DNA of 64,000 nt from NCBI GenBank assembly GCA_951799405.1, contig OX637359.1, forward strand, positions 7,312,201 through 7,376,200, written 5' to 3'. Shown one piece after another: positions 1-13,200 of the stretch; positions within the stretch are counted from its first letter, which is position 1; the number at the start of each line of letters is the position of its first letter. The notes below the pieces were generated by a model. The model searched no databases. It was not told the origin of the DNA and was given only the letters and a program-made list of their open reading frames with translations. Source of the stretch: Agapetus fuscipes (taxonomy: Eukaryota; Arthropoda; Insecta; Trichoptera; Glossosomatidae). The position numbers and the translations under genes were made by a program.

Positions 1-60
1 TCAGAAGTGGTAACCACTAGACTATGGTCTGGCTTGTGCATGTGATGTCAGAAATTTGCT
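1..60 (-). mobile_element. SINE-1 head fragment
   Basis: The segment around bases 1-35 is the reverse complement of the tRNA-like head of SINE-1 (A-box region TAGTCTAGTGG, then a TTAACAC-like stretch). Only the head is present; the window edge or truncation removes the rest. Confidence 0.5.
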
Positions 61-938
61 AGTCTTCAGTGCATTCTGGAACTTTCCATGGCCCTCTAGC
101 TCTCTCACATGATGAGGCAGGTGGCTCCAGGCCAGATAACCAGCAACTGCAAATGTACGCTGTCCACTCTTGTTATGTTTCGATTGAAAGGTATCTTCCA
201 GGATACTTACATCCGGCTAGCTCTCATCAGCATCACTCTCAGGGCGTGGGGTTCTTTCTTTGGTATTGCTTACTTATATCTTGGGAAGGTTGTATAATGA
301 AAAGATAAAGTTAACATGAACAAATAAGGGTTTATTACTGTACTAATATGGGGAGGAAAAGGGGAAATAAGGGATTGGCCAGGCCTACAGGTTGTCACTA
401 GAACACTCCCTATTCCGTTGGCTGGAGTTCTAAACGGAAGGCCTGGGGCAGCGCCCCAGGCTAGCGGTGGTTCACACGTCCTCCACACGTGGGAGCCCCT
501 GGGTGGGCGCTCCTATGTCTCTGGTCCACAAGGCGGGTGCCTTGCTGGCAGGAAATCCAAGTAGATGGGGGGGGAGGGAGCTCCATTGTAGTGCCCCCTC
601 TTGCACCGCTTGGTGCTTGGTCGCTAACGTCTTAATCGCTTGGCATCTTGCCGGGAACTAACGATGAATTCACGAGCGTGGGCCGATTGATTCGCACGGC
701 GCAGTTCGGCCGTTTCCGTGACCGTTCGGCCCACAAACAGACACTGCACACTTCGGGATTGTTTTTTTATAATATGTTATTTTAAATAACATAACACTCT
801 CTCTCTTCCACACCATTCTCCCTAAATCCTAACGGCCATCTCCCCCAAAGGGGCAATTTGGATTCTCTGATCTGATCTGAAGGTCATCTTTACCTATGCT
901 GGGAAAACCAAGAGATTGTATCCACACCTCCCCCCTGG
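61..938. other. intergenic DNA, GC-rich, unassigned
   Basis: I see no convincing gene. Bases about 340-730 are GC-richer than the surroundings and hold a GCCTGGGGCAGCGCCCCAGGC palindrome near 441. A reverse-strand AATAAA lies near 327. This could be an LTR or other repeat, but no terminal repeats or target duplication could be fixed. Confidence 0.3.
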
Positions 939-1245
939 TCTAATCTAATCTAAGTTGCAAAATATAAGTAACATTAGGGATTCACATTACATGCATTTTC
1001 AAAAAAACAGACATGTTTAAGCTCGCGCTTAAACATGCCGCATGTAATCCTACAATATAAAAATCCAAATCTCAAATGGACATACACCCTGCAACTCCTG
1101 CCGACCTTCCCTGAAACAGGGGTGACATTGGCAAAGTGAACCATTTTCTACAGCATGGGTGGTCAGCCGCATACCAACCTATAAGTCAAGGAACATACAC
1201 AGCAAATTACATTTTTAAAATCAACAAATTATAACATGGTCTACG
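939..1245 (-). mobile_element. LINE-A 3' UTR copy, 5'-truncated
   Basis: This is the reverse complement of the LINE-A 3' UTR seen joined to ORF2 at 24066-24896. It carries the shared block CCTGTTTCAGGGAAGGTCGG and ends, at its left, in the TCTAATCTAAG tail typical of the family. The ORF part is missing. Confidence 0.7.
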
Positions 1246-1348
1246 ATTGAATTTCCATATTGGGAAAAAAAACCCATTTAAGCAAGTTTCAAATTCTTCT
1301 CTGTGCTTTTTTTCTTTTATTCAATACCTCAAATTTATATATTGGCAG

Positions 1349-2025
1349 GTCCCGTCACATCATTTGTTCAGTACGTAAGCAAGCTAGAGCACAACCACAC
1401 CCCGGACTACAGAAAATGCAAGCAGATGTTTGAGACGGGACTCAAAACCCTCGGCTTCTCAAACACCTGCAATCTGGACTTCACACCGACCAAGCCAGAC
1501 GCGAAATCCGCCAAGAAAAAACTCAACACCAGTAAGACGCCCGTAATAAAGACTGAAGACACGTCAGACGAAGACACTCCTGATTTAGTGAAGACAACGA
1601 AACCTGCAAAGAAGGTCGTTAAAGCTGTGAAACGAGTTGCGAAGAAACCTGAAGAAGTAAGAACTCCGCTGCCAAAGATGATGACCACAGCGGCCACGCA
1701 AACTTCATTAGAAAAACCGAAGAATAAGAATTTAGATTTGTCGTTGAATGGACGCTCGAAGAGAGGGAGCAGGCAAGTAGTTAACTATAACGATGCTGAG
1801 TCGGATTCGGATGTGATTGATAATTCTTTTGTGGAGACTCCATCGAAGAGAGCCGTGAAGAGGAAGCATACGAAGAAGGTGGAGGTGGAGTATGCTTCGG
1901 ATGAAGAGGTGACGATTCAAACCACCATTAAGAAGAAGCAGGTTGCTGTTGAACGGCCTGAAGTCAAGAGTTGGAAGAATTCACCTGCGATTGTAAATGG
2001 ACGAGTGAGAAGAAATCAGTCTTAA
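1349..2025 (+). CDS. VRK-family kinase (ballchen/VRK1-like), last coding exon
   Basis: Vaccinia-related kinases are nuclear Ser/Thr kinases acting on histone H2A, BAF and other chromatin proteins in mitosis and germ cells. This exon starts after a splice acceptor (TATTGGCAG, ends 1348) and encodes the end of the kinase domain: a helix with SFVQYVSKLEHNHTPDY and K.MFETGLKTLGF, the usual C-terminal end of VRK catalytic domains. About 170 low-complexity Lys/Ser/Asp-rich residues follow, including SDEDTPD and KRKHTKK stretches, consistent with a basic/acidic nuclear tail. The stop is TAA at 2023-2025. The catalytic exons are not between 1 and 1348, so they lie left of the window. The exon enters with two bases of a split codon. 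An ATG-started reading from 1303 would cross the intron and is not the real start. Confidence 0.8.
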
Positions 2026-2974
2026 TTTTGTTTTTAATTCCCTTTTTTATTATATTTTTTACAGTTTGCTACACTTTTTGTAGCTCATTTTGAGATTGAA
2101 AGTACAAAGTAAACGCCTCATCAATTAAAGGACTTGTTATTTATCATTGATCCAGGCAGGCAAGACATGAGACGTCACTTGGTCGCGCTAAAGGAAGGAC
2201 ATGCAGTTATAACTTCAATACAATATGTATTATGTAGGTTGATTCAAAAGATGCTTAAGTGCTACATCCTCCATTTAGGACAACTGCTACTGGTGTATGT
2301 TTTAAAGTGCTGTAAAATAAAATAAAATTCCTGATTATCAGGAATACTTGTTTTATTCACTATGGATGATGTCATATAGCGGAGGGATATTTTGAATGTG
2401 TGGACTCCTTGCGTCATGTGTTTAAATTATTTAATTGATGAGTAAATTAAAGATTTTGTGAATTTAGTCAACAATCTTTGGAAAATACAAATAAGACGGA
2501 AGATATTCTAGTATCTCTTGTAATTAGAAAGTAAATAATCCACTAGTAAGGAGCTGCTGTGTCTTCAACATGAGGTTAAAAATAAACAGAATTTATTCAC
2601 AGTGAAAAAGCCTGTAATATGTCTTCTTAGGCATAATCCTGAATGGAAAATAACCTTATCTTTCTACTCTGTCAGGTATGTGCCTTAAATTTGTTAAAGA
2701 ACATATTTTGATGAGTGTGTTTATATACTAAGTAAGAAGTTTGTTGAGTTTTAAAATGTCTGAAAAAAATCATGTTTCATTTTTAACTAAGAAATGCAAA
2801 GATTGCTATTTGTACGATCTCAATAAATGACAAATAAAGATAAAAGTATAGAAAGAAGTAACAGTTTATGTATTATTTCTGATGCTACATTTTTAAACCA
2901 AAAAAAAAAAATCTTATGAAATTATCTTGTTGATTTAGATTTTTCGATAAGGCATTCTTTAAAAAACTTCAAAT
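2026..2974 (+). other. VRK-like 3' UTR and downstream AT-rich DNA
   Basis: No further coding is seen. Candidate poly(A) signals on + are an AATAAAATAAAA run near 2316-2328 and CAATAAATGACAAATAAAG near 2820. The mRNA probably ends at one of these. Confidence 0.5.
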
Positions 2975-3195
2975 CAGCTCATGGATCTTGAGATGAGGCT
3001 GTCCAGCTATCTTTTTACCTTTTAGGAGGTCTCCCAGCTGGGCGTTGATCTAACGGTATCTCATTAACTACGATGTGTGCGAGTCTTTCATGACTCATTC
3101 TGTTGACATGATCTCTCCAAAATCGCCTCCTGGATTTGTTCCATCTTGTTGGACTATCTCTATTTCACAGGCTTTAAGTATGTGGTCTGGTAATG
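2975..3195 (-). pseudogene. LINE-C ORF2 C-terminal remnant
   Basis: Read on -, the segment aligns by eye with the better preserved copy at 10300-10515: a stretch ending in a MSHESLIHIVAHDMR-like sequence followed by a basic GRPPKRWKDS-like motif, typical of the C-terminal end of non-LTR retrotransposon ORF2 proteins. Stops and shifts interrupt it here. Confidence 0.45.
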
Positions 3196-3284
3196 CTCTG
3201 CCTGAGATTGTTCTAAGAACTTTCAGTGTAATTTTAATAAAGTTAAACTCCACTATGGAATAATTGGCCAATGAAATTTTGTGA

Positions 3285-3472
3285 CCTGGGCTGGAGTCTC
3301 ATCACCACGGTAATTCTTGCCTACCGAATATCCGTAATATTTGTTTGAAGACTAATCAGCTGTTTTCTTGCGGCCATCTTGGATTGACAGGTCTTAATAC
3401 AAATATTGCCGATATTCGGCATCCAGAATTACTGTGGTGATAAGACTTCCATCCCAGACTTGCACTCAGTGT
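3285..3472. mobile_element. palindromic MITE, CATCACCACGG family
   Basis: Imperfect inverted repeat with ends TCTCATCACCACGGTAATTC and its near-complement. The centre carries GCGGCCATCTTGGATTGACA. A second copy is at 16737-16907, so this is a dispersed foldback element. No coding capacity. Confidence 0.65.
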
Positions 3473-4234
3473 GGTTAGCATCTATGCATGTCATCCAATT
3501 TTGAAAGTACCTCTGCTATCTGCCATTGTAGAAATAAAGTGCTGTTAATAAAGGTAGGATATCAAAAACTAAAAAAGAAGCAAAAAAATATTCCATAGTA
3601 TTACTCAAGGCGATAAAGTGAGGAGATTCAGAAGCGAAATGGTAAATGCATTTTTATGTTTTAATTTGTTAAATTGTATGTTTCTGTTTGAATGTTTGAA
3701 ATAATTGTTTGCTTGGATGGCAATTTACGTACATTTTTATAATACTAGTAAGTTAAAATGTATTGTTGAAACATGAAAATCAGTATTTTATTTTTGATAT
3801 ATTGGAGTGATTTACAATTATCTGGTCAATCCATTCTTTCCTCTTCCCCGACTTTCCCTTCGTGCTCTTTTTGTCAATTGTTCATCATCCATTCCTTTTA
3901 TGATGCATGCATCATCTCATTGTACTTCATTGTTGTGTGTCATTTAATTAATTAATTACCTGTCGCCTGTCCCTTCAAGAAAAGGAAAATCTCTTGAGGA
4001 AGTATTTTGTGTACAGCTTGTCTGAGAAAATGGATTTGTTTCAGACACCCAACATTTCAATGACAAAGTGCGAAGAAATTGCCTATTACATGTGGAGCAT
4101 AGATTCTTCTTCATCTTAAGAGCGCTCTCGAATATTTTTAATTTTAAAATCTGCGTTCGCTTAATACCTATCTATGCCACAGCCGCGCGCTCGGAGCTCT
4201 TATTTTGTAGTTTTTGAAAGGTACGTATATTAAC
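3473..4234. other. intergenic DNA, unassigned
   Basis: AT-rich sequence between repeats. I see no gene, RNA gene or repeat boundary that I can support. Confidence 0.3.
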
Positions 4235-4872
4235 TTATAATATCTGTGGACTAGAAATTATTTTAACCAAAAAAGACATATATATATATGTCTCAACTTA
4301 CTTACGAAAATGGTCATTAGTAATAAAAATAACAAAGAACTTCACAGTTGCATTTCATTAGTAATAAAAATAACAAAGAACTTCACAGTTGCATTTCCAT
4401 GTGTACAAAAAACTCGGCACAACGAAAAAAAAATCTTGAATGTTGGTGCCATTTCAAATAACGGCTGCCGACTAGACCGGAAATAACTAGAGTTGACAGA
4501 TAACACACGTTATAAATATTGTGATCGCCAAAGTCGTGGCAATATTTCATATTTCATATTTTAACTTTATTACTCATTTCATTATAACCACTGCAACGTG
4601 TGACAGGAGAGAAACGCAAGTGGTAGCATGTCGCTGCCTTTGTTCTTGTTTGCCGTAGAGACCATTAAGCTAATTTTACATGAGCAATTTTTGCATGTGT
4701 ACTGGACCAATGTGTCTTATGAAAACAGGAAATTGATTTCAAAAATATTTAAAACAACTCTCACATTACGAATTTTACGCTTATTCTTAGCTCAGATTGT
4801 GAAGAATTTTATTCTTATGACAACTGCAGTATGTATCAAATCAGCACGTTAGTTTCCGCTCCTCTATGTTAT
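4235..4872 (+). mobile_element. hAT-type MITE (CATTGA family), copy with nested insertion
   Basis: Related to 6483-6902 and 33111-33687: it shares the ATATCTGTGGACTAGAAATT start region and the TTTCCGCTCCTCTATGTTAT end region. The left TIR is degraded. A 43-bp segment (TAGTAATAAAAATAACAAAG...) is duplicated in tandem at 4313-4400. A half-length MITE-C copy (about 4629-4830) is inserted inside. Confidence 0.6.
4629..4830 (+). mobile_element. MITE-C, truncated, nested in a hAT MITE
   Basis: Begins with TGTCGCTGCCTTTGTTCTTG and matches the left two-thirds of the 265-bp element at 10539-10803. The right TIR half is lost. The flanking sequence continues the hAT MITE on both sides (compare 33525-33550), which shows the insertion order. 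Confidence 0.55.
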
Positions 4873-4994
4873 TACTCATAGTAGCTTGCAGTACACTTTT
4901 TGGCAGCCATTTTTTTATGCCGGTCAGATAGACTCAACCTTTTCCATCCTTCAACATCAAAACTAAAAATGTTCAACAATAAATCAATAGTTTC

Positions 4995-5205
4995 GCAAAT
5001 TATATTTTTAGTAATAATAATATCAGGATGATTTTTGCGAGCGCTGTTTTTGTGTAAATCACACCCCAAGAGCCCCCAGCGAGCTCGTCGTCGAAAGCGT
5101 CGATTCTCAATCAAGACCAAGTTGCTGTAGGGCTGGATGAACTTTGGTGACGGGTCTTGGTAATGGTTTGTGTATTTCCACTTTATTAATTCATTAGAAC
5201 TTTGA
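4995..5205 (-). mobile_element. SINE-1 copy lacking the tRNA head
   Basis: Read on -, the 3' body and tail of SINE-1: a CAGCAACTTGGTC-like body, a variant of the ...CTCTTGAGGTGTGAT tail block, and AT-rich tail near 4995-5020. The tRNA-like head is missing. Confidence 0.65.
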
Positions 5206-5505
5206 AAAACATTAATTAAAAAAAAAAACAAGTTTTTAGTTACTCGTAAGCGTAACTACAGATGTTATGGATATGTGAAGGTTCCAAGGAATTTTATGAA
5301 AAAAGTGGTCAATATAGTGCATACACGCAGAATTTCTTAGTAAATATTTAGTTTTTACATACTGTAAAATTGCGTTTCCTTTCTCGCAATTTCGCTTTCT
5401 TGATGACTAAAATTATTTTTTAGCGTAAAATCCGTAGGAAGTAGAATGTCGACCGATTATTTCTAAAATAGTAATAATAAATTTCTAAGTTAAGTATCAA
5501 AGTCT

Positions 5506-5708
5506 TAATCTAAATTAAAGTTGCAAAGATATATATCATTTCAGATTCATATTAAATACATTCCCACAAGCACACACATAGTAGTTGAACATAAGCCCTG
5601 CAACTTTTGTCGACCTTCCCAGAAACAGGGGTGACATTAGCAAAGTTAACCATCTTTGTACAGTATGGGTGGTCAGCTTCATACCAACCTATAAGTTAAG
5701 GAATGTAT
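5506..5708 (-). mobile_element. LINE-A 3' UTR copy
   Basis: Reverse-strand LINE-A 3' UTR with the AACAGGGGTGACATT block (plus-strand reading) and the CTAAAGTTGCAAAGATAT tail end. It is 5'-truncated and has no ORF. Confidence 0.65.
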
Positions 5709-6474
5709 TATTAAGAAATTGTTGATTGCAAAAAAAAATATTTTTGTAAAAATGTAACATGGAAAATCGTAAAATGTTCTCGCTTCGAAAATGTTGCATA
5801 TCACTTGCCGACGAAACAAAGGTTTGTTATGAGATAGTTTTAGCGAAAAAAAAAAAGTGCCGCAGGTCCCGCCTTCTGTGAGCGTTGGCGCTCGACTGAG
5901 GTTTACCCCGCGAATCTCGCATTTAAAAGCCATTTGTAAAATAATAATAAAAAATACATCTTGTGAAATAAAAAATTTGAAAAAAAATACAACTAAGCTC
6001 AAGATTATATTGTTCAATATTTGAAAATAATTGGGCACAAATAACCATTTTTTGAGATTTTATTCGAAGATACAATGTACACTTTTTTGTCCGTTTTTGC
6101 TTCTAGATTTTTTTTTTTAATTCAGTTTTCTTCATCTGAATCACATTTTAAATCACACCACGAACTAAAACAGGATATAAAGTATATTTGTAATTTTTTT
6201 TTAGATTTCAAAACACCACCAATTTACAGAAAAACTGGTTCAAAAATTGTATGTTTTCCACTTACCGCAAGAAGGTGTTCGTAATTTTTATTTTTTCAAG
6301 TAATAAAAGCGTTTATAGACATATATTATTTGATGCATATTGCAAATGAAATGTTTAACTCACACTTAAAGTTATCAAAAATTTATATTTGTCCATATTT
6401 ATTGAAAAAAAACCACGTCAAAAACTGTGTTTTCGAGAAATTTCCTAGCACCCTCTTAATCCTCATTGCCGAGG
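5709..6474. other. intergenic AT-rich DNA
   Basis: No gene recognised. The stretch has many poly-A/poly-T runs. Short open frames here show no family resemblance. Confidence 0.3.
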
Positions 6475-6482
6475 GTTGTGAC

Positions 6483-6902
6483 CATTGACTTACGATATCT
6501 GTCGACTAGAAATTATTCTAACAAAAATAGACATATATTTGTTTCAACCTACTTATGAAAATGGTCATTAGTAAGAAAGAGAACAAAGAACTTCACAGTT
6601 GCATTTCCATGTGCCTATGCCCGAACCAGTCCGAACATCGACTCATGCAGTATAAATCTTGTGATCGATAAAATTGACAAATTTTAAAGGAAAAATGAAT
6701 TATTTTAAGATATTATGGCATGTGTTATATTGGGTGTCAAAACACAAAATGGAGAAAGCAATAAAACATAAAATTTGACACGTAAAAACATGTTTTGTGT
6801 GACTACACAACTGCAATGTTTGACAGAACTGAGAGAAATGTGGGCGATAGTATGTATCAATGCAGTAAGTTAGTTTCTGCTTCTCTATGTTATTACTCAA
6901 TG
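6483..6902. mobile_element. hAT-type MITE (CATTGA family) with 8-bp target duplication
   Basis: The element starts CATTGACTTACG and ends CTCAATG, giving short inverted termini. It is flanked by the perfect 8-bp direct repeat GTTGTGAC (6475-6482 and 6903-6910). An 8-bp duplication is the hAT signature. It is 420 bp long with no coding capacity. Confidence 0.75.
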
Positions 6903-7145
6903 GTTGTGACTCTTGTGTAAGCAATCACTCTTCTCCAGTTCCCCCTGGTTGCTCTGCCCACAGAACCACTGTGTTGCCTGCTGCTGTTTACACTTGATTT
7001 TCATTCTCAAAGATTCTTGTGATCTCTTTTCCTCCAAGCTACCGATCACAACCAGTCGTTCAAGACTATCATCTGAAGAATCCGTCATGTACAGACATTG
7101 GCCAGAGTCAGTCCATCCGAGCGCAGCACCATACAACTCAAGCAT
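6897..7145 (-). other. unassigned open frame beyond the transporter 3' end
   Basis: An 82-codon open frame, less AT-rich than its surroundings, contains acidic and Glu/Lys/Gln-rich stretches (TDSSDDSLERL, EEKRSQESLRMK). I do not recognise a family. It begins where the hAT MITE ends. It could be an exon fragment carried by a repeat or chance; I do not call it a gene. Confidence 0.15.
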
Positions 7146-7189
7146 AGATAAGTAGGTACAAAGAAATCAAATAAAACAGATGCTTTCTT

Positions 7190-7243
7190 ATGGTTTTTTA
7201 TTGTTATAAAATTATAATAAATTAAATAAAGTGATGAAAATCA
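7190..7243 (-). terminator. probable poly(A) signal of the transporter
   Basis: Read on -, ACAATAAAAAACC lies about 45 bp after the stop codon (forward 7196-7204), within AT-rich DNA. A short 3' UTR is inferred. Confidence 0.45.
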
Positions 7244-10200
7244 TCAATGTGAGAACATATTCTCTTCACTTTGTAATACTTCTGAATATCTGACATCTGG
7301 GTGTAGAGCGACCATTTTGTTTTTTTGGTGTCGCCGTGCTAAAATATAAAATATGAATGTCGCCACAAACATCAGTGCAGCGAAGAAGAAAAATTGTGAG
7401 GCCTGAAAATAAGATGGAAAAATGATTCTTCGTGGAGTCTGCGCATTTGACATAAATAAAAAGTTAGGAAATGTGACATTTACCCGCTGAGATCAAATTT
7501 GGAAGTTGATTCAGGTGGCAATAAAACACTTAAAATTTAGAAAGCAATATTTTTAGGACAAAAAAATCTACACTTAAAAGGGAGTGAGTACTTCAAATTT
7601 AGGATAAAATACTTGTGTAACTAGAAATGATTCCTTATTTGAAAATGAATATTTCAAATTTAGAATGGAGTCCGGTGTCCGCTGATAGTCCGGGGATAGC
7701 TCAGTTGGTAGACTGCTTGCATTCCATGCCGTGAGCCCGGGTTTGAATCTCATCGAGGGTGTCAGAAATGATTTCCCGTTTCGGTGTTTATTTCAAAGCC
7801 AAAAAATACCGACAAGGCTTACTCAGCCTTCACAAGAAATGGGTACCAGCCCCCTCGGGAGCTGGGAAACCCCACTTCAAAATGAAGTGGTTGGCGTAAG
7901 GCTGGCCCCCTTACCTGTAAAAATTAATAAGTTCCACTCGCCACACGCGAAACCCTTTGGGGATAACGCGGCAAGAAGTTACACTATATGTGCAGCTTAG
8001 TTGTGTTGCGTCTGAAAGTTTTTTGCACAGATGTTCAAAGTTTTTTTTTGTAGTCTATGATGTACTAAAGTCCATGGTTACAATAACAATTTTTTAGGTA
8101 GCAACCCAGCTATGCGACATCACAACTTTTTTGACATATTAAAATGTGCAGACCACATTAGTTAGTCAAGAAAATATTGTAAAGTTAGAAACAAATAATT
8201 CAAACATAGAATCATGGGTTAATCTATAATAAATAATCTATAATCTAAGTTGCAAGGATATATTCATTTAAAGCTCTCAGATGTATGCCCACAAACCAAC
8301 AAGTGTAGTTCGCTCTTACAAATGCTGAATGTGTACTTACAAATAAAATCCAAACCTCAAATGAACATAAGCCCCACAACTTTTGCCGACCTTCCCTGAA
8401 ACAGGGGTGACATTGGCAAAGTGAACCATTTTTTACAGTATATTTTAATCAATGTATAATTTAAGATTAATGGGTATAAATAGGGTTGCCAACATACCTG
8501 TCGATATTCTGCTCCTAGCCGTGTTACCACAATGATTAAAACATTTCCAAATGCCTCTATGAGATACCAGTACGCTTGCAACACAGACTTCATACTCTTT
8601 GGTGCTTCTATGAATGCATATTCAAGCCCCGTTATGGCAAACAACACCTAAACAAGGGAAGACAAAATTATGCAATAATTATAGGTGTTGTAGAAGTATT
8701 TCCTGCTGCCATTGTGAAGGACTTATAAATGAGGCAAACATATTTTAAACCATGGCAAGACTTTAACATACCTCTCCTGTTGAAATTATAACTATCTGTG
8801 GAAAGACCCAGGTCATGCTAACAGAATTTGGTTCACTTATGGTTAGTAATCTGGAAGTCTGAAAATTATCATAACACATTAATTTCATAATTAAAGAACT
8901 ATTTTTTTAAACATGAAACACCAATACTACTTATTAGGGTTTAATTCAAGGTCTGTTATATTAAAAAATGTGTCTCAAAATGTAGCAGACCATGTGCGAT
9001 CGATTTCTGTTTTTTTGTTGTTTTTGTTTCGTAGTACAGTCAATAAGGATATAGAGTTTTGCACCATTTGCGTGAAGCAGCATAAAGAAAAATCCTGTAA
9101 TTTTTCACAGAAATAACCAATCATGGATGTCACCCCATAATGATATTTCAGCCCAATTACATTTGTTTTTTTTAGTTCCTGGCCAAAATCTTTACTTGGT
9201 CTTTTGCAACTTTTTATTGTCTCAAAAACTTACAAACTCTTGAGTGTTTGGTATTTTACCGAGATTTAGGAGAACGGCAAGGCAAAAGGCGCAAATAAGA
9301 AGTGCTTCGAGAATCAGACGAAGTGTTGGCACAAGTGAATAACAAATATCTAAGATGATTTACCTCGAATAAATAAATGCTGGATTTGGTAAAAAGTATA
9401 TAATTTTGATAGATTATGATAAGCAGATTAACAAGGTCCTGATTTCAAGTCCACAATAAAATTCTATGATTTTACATATGAAAAAGAACTTTCGAAAATT
9501 TAGACCGGTTTCGACACAGATATGCGATCCGTCAACGGAATTTGTGGCCCCCGTGATGTCATTTTCTTTTATCCACAACACTGCTAGTATTGTGATGGTT
9601 ATAAGATGAATAAAGAAAATGACGTCGCACCTGAAAATTCAATCCTAAGATCGTTTTGGCGCATAAATTAAAACTTCATTTTTTGAACACAATAACTTTG
9701 TTAAAAAAACGAATAAAAATAAAATTTAAGAAGTTTTGTGATAAGCAAGAAAAAAGGAATTTAAATAGACAAGATAAAAAATTGCAAATTTTCCCTATTC
9801 CACTGTGAATGTTAAAAATAATTTTACTTTCTTACATATTTATTTGGAGCATTTCCATCCACTATGACTGTATAGACCCCACCTATCTTGAGATCCATCT
9901 CTCCTGGAATGTGTTGGGTGTGGACAATCAGCTCATGTTTAGCGGAGAACACCTCTGTTAGATTTGTAAGCGTAGAATTTGAACAGAACTCTTGCTTCTT
10001 CATTTTAGAGTTCCATAAACATACGGGTGTATCACTTGTATTTGCTGTGTTTGCCAGAATCCTAAAACATGTTAAAATTACAATGAAACCTGGATAATAA
10101 TATATTTATTTCCTCTCAAGGATCCGGAAATTAGAATGTCCGGTTGAAATAGAACAATAAATGGAAATATTTTCATCTTGCCACATCGACCTCTTCAGGG

Positions 10201-13200
10201 ATAACGCGGCAAGAAGTTACATTATATGTGTAACCTAGTTGCGTTTAATGGAAGATATAACAGCACCGCTGGTGAATGATTTAATTTCCATACATTTGTC
10301 TGTTTACACCATAGTACCATACTCTATGCTTTACACAATCTAAATCTAAATACTTTAAACTTGAGGCACAGCTATCTTTCCACCTTTTAGGAGGTCTTCC
10401 AGCTGAGCAATGTTTTATTCGCATATCATGAGCTACAATGTGTATGAGGCTTTCGTGACTCATTCTGGAGACATGATCTCCAAAACCGCCTTCTGGATGT
10501 GCTCCATCAGAGTACAGAGCTATTTGGATACATGGTGACAGTTCGCTGCCTTAGTTCTTGTTTATCGTATACGCCATTTGGATAATTTTACATGAGCAAT
10601 GTTTGCATGTGTACTGGACCAATGCGTCTTATGAAAACAAGAAATTTATTTAAAAAATATTTAAAAGAACTCTCACATTATCGAGTTTTACGGTTTTTCT
10701 TAGCTCCGATTGTGTAGAATTTGATTCACAAGACAACTGCATGAAAAAGTCATATTTGACAAGATTGGCGTATACGATAAACAAGAACTGGGGGAGCGAG
10801 TTGTCCTAAATGCAGTAGGTACATAGCATTTCTGTGTCTTTTTAATCTACCTACATAATATTGCAGCAAAATTTTGGCTGACTGTCCTGTCTTAAGCCCG
10901 GCCAATTCACATCCCCGTTTTCCTTTTCATCCTGAAATATTTTTTGCTGACACTGGAAATTTTGTGAACATTTGTATCGGAATTTGTACCATATACCTAT
11001 AGATAACTAATCCAACCATCCGACTATAATTGGTTACAAGAAATACTCACCTCACCAAAGGAAAACCACTCCTAGATTTTGCATTATGATCTTCATAACT
11101 TATAACTTCCAGCCCATTGCCTTCAAGCTTCATCTTATAAAACACAGATGTTGCTTTATTTTCTTCTATCGTAAGTATATCGCTTGAGTTTTGCTGGTAG
11201 TCATCGCACACCAACACTGCATTGTAGGTTAGGTTGAGTTTTCCTTCAACGGAGATAAACTTGTTCTCGTAGACCCCGTATGGCAGGATGTCTATGGTTT
11301 GCCCTGTCATATTGTTGCTCAGTTGTAAGTGGCATCCAAAACCGTTGAATATTCTTAGTTGTCCCAATCCAGGTGACGGGAGGATTGGCATTGTTTTCTG
11401 AAATAAAGAAGGACGATTATAAATAGTCCCAGACCTAAAAATAAATAACAAGCAATAATCTATGAAAAAAAAAATAGGTTATACGTAAAGAAATTGCAGC
11501 TTAGATGCGTTAGACCCATTTTACACACAACACACTCTGCCCGGTTTGTCTATGGTTGTTTCTATCCGATGTCTGGTCAGAAGCCTAGTAGTGTTTGGGG
11601 ATATATAAAAGCTTTCACATGTTTCTTGAGATCCAGAAAGAAAACAAAATAACAATTGTACTGTTCAATTCTACATACTTAATTAAAAATATATAAGTAA
11701 GGCAAGTAGGTACATACCTCTATTTTTAATTCAAGCAAACCAGAACAGATAAAGGCGAGTCCCGCCAGCACACAGCCTGCTATCAGTCTGTGCAGATAGT
11801 TCCTCAGGATTCCATATTGATCCAGAAATGGGTACACTACCTGGAAAATATATTCAATTATCTTGAAAAATTAATGTGAATTTTTTTTACACACATTGCG
11901 ATCTTTATGGTCAATAAAATTGACAATTTTTAATGAAAAATGCCATTGTTATAAAAAATGATGGCTTGCATATTTATAGGGTGTCGAAACACAAAATGGA
12001 GCAAGAAATAAAACATAGAAAACATGATGATTAAGTACTTATAGGGTATTTGCAATAGTGCGGAATTTGGTAAAGTGAATAATTTTGATAGATTACGATA
12101 AGCATATTAATAGGGTCTTGATTTCAAGTTCAAAATAAAATTCTATGATTTTACATAAGAAAAAGAACTTCATACAAATGCATCATTAGTTTGTCAAAGC
12201 GTGGGCTCAACCGACGACTAAAATGTCTAAGAATAGCCCCGTATGGTTTTACTTATGAAAAAGAACTTTTGAAAAATTTGACCGGTACGGATATGCGATC
12301 CGTCAACGGAATTTGTGGCCCCCGTGATGTCATTGTCTTGTATCCACAACGCTGCTAGTATTGCTATGGCTAAAAGATGAATAAAGAAAATGACGATAGA
12401 TGCAAAAATTCAATTCAAAGAGCGTTTTGGCGTGTAAATTCAAACATAATTTTTTGAACATAAATAACTTTGTTAAAAATAGCAAATAAAAATAAAATTC
12501 AAGAAGTTTTGTGATAAGCAAATAAAAAGGAAATTGAATCGAAAAGAAAAAAAAAAGTGAAATTTCTCTATTCTGTGGTGTTTGAGAGCTCTGTGGTTGA
12601 CAGGTCTGGGTGACAGACAAGTCCTATAGTATGTTACATTGGCATAAGCTAGTTTGGTCTCACCAATGAAAGAGTGTTCCTACCTGTCTGAAGAATGGGA
12701 TTATGATGATGATTATGATTGGCCCTAGGACTTGCATCTGGTCAGGCTTGAATGTGTAGAAACCAAAGTCACCATCCATCTTTGTGGCCTGCAAGGTCCA
12801 ACGTGATCCCTGACAACAAACACATGACAATTTCATTGATAACGTAAAAGACACATTCAGTTACTTTTCCTGGGGGTCTGACATTCCATATAATATTCAT
12901 CTTCTCTAGCTGTTAGCTTTATTATTAAGAATGGCAACAGCATTGCTAAGTTGCTGGAGTATCCTCCACTATCAATTCCTCTGTCTTTTGTCTTTGGTTC
13001 AAAATTGACAAGGTGTTTTAAGATCTACCGCTTAAATCAAGTTCAAAAGCTACTGCTTGACCTTCAAAGCTCTACATGTAACCGCTACAGAATACCTGAG
13101 GGAGCTGCCATCTCTCAAGGACACAAAAAGGCAAACTCTGGGGTTAGCAAAACCAAGACTCAGCCTATTGGATAACTCCATGAGGAAGCTGCAAACTGCT

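Noticed and set aside
1303..1348. ATG start at 1303 for the VRK-like frame
   Set aside because: The stretch is intronic: a polypyrimidine-like tract and TATTGGCAG acceptor precede the conserved kinase residues.
7690..7760. Possible tRNA gene (A and B boxes, TAGCTCAGTTGGTAGA)
   Set aside because: The head runs on into the SINE-2 body shared with several other loci and does not close a tRNA acceptor stem.
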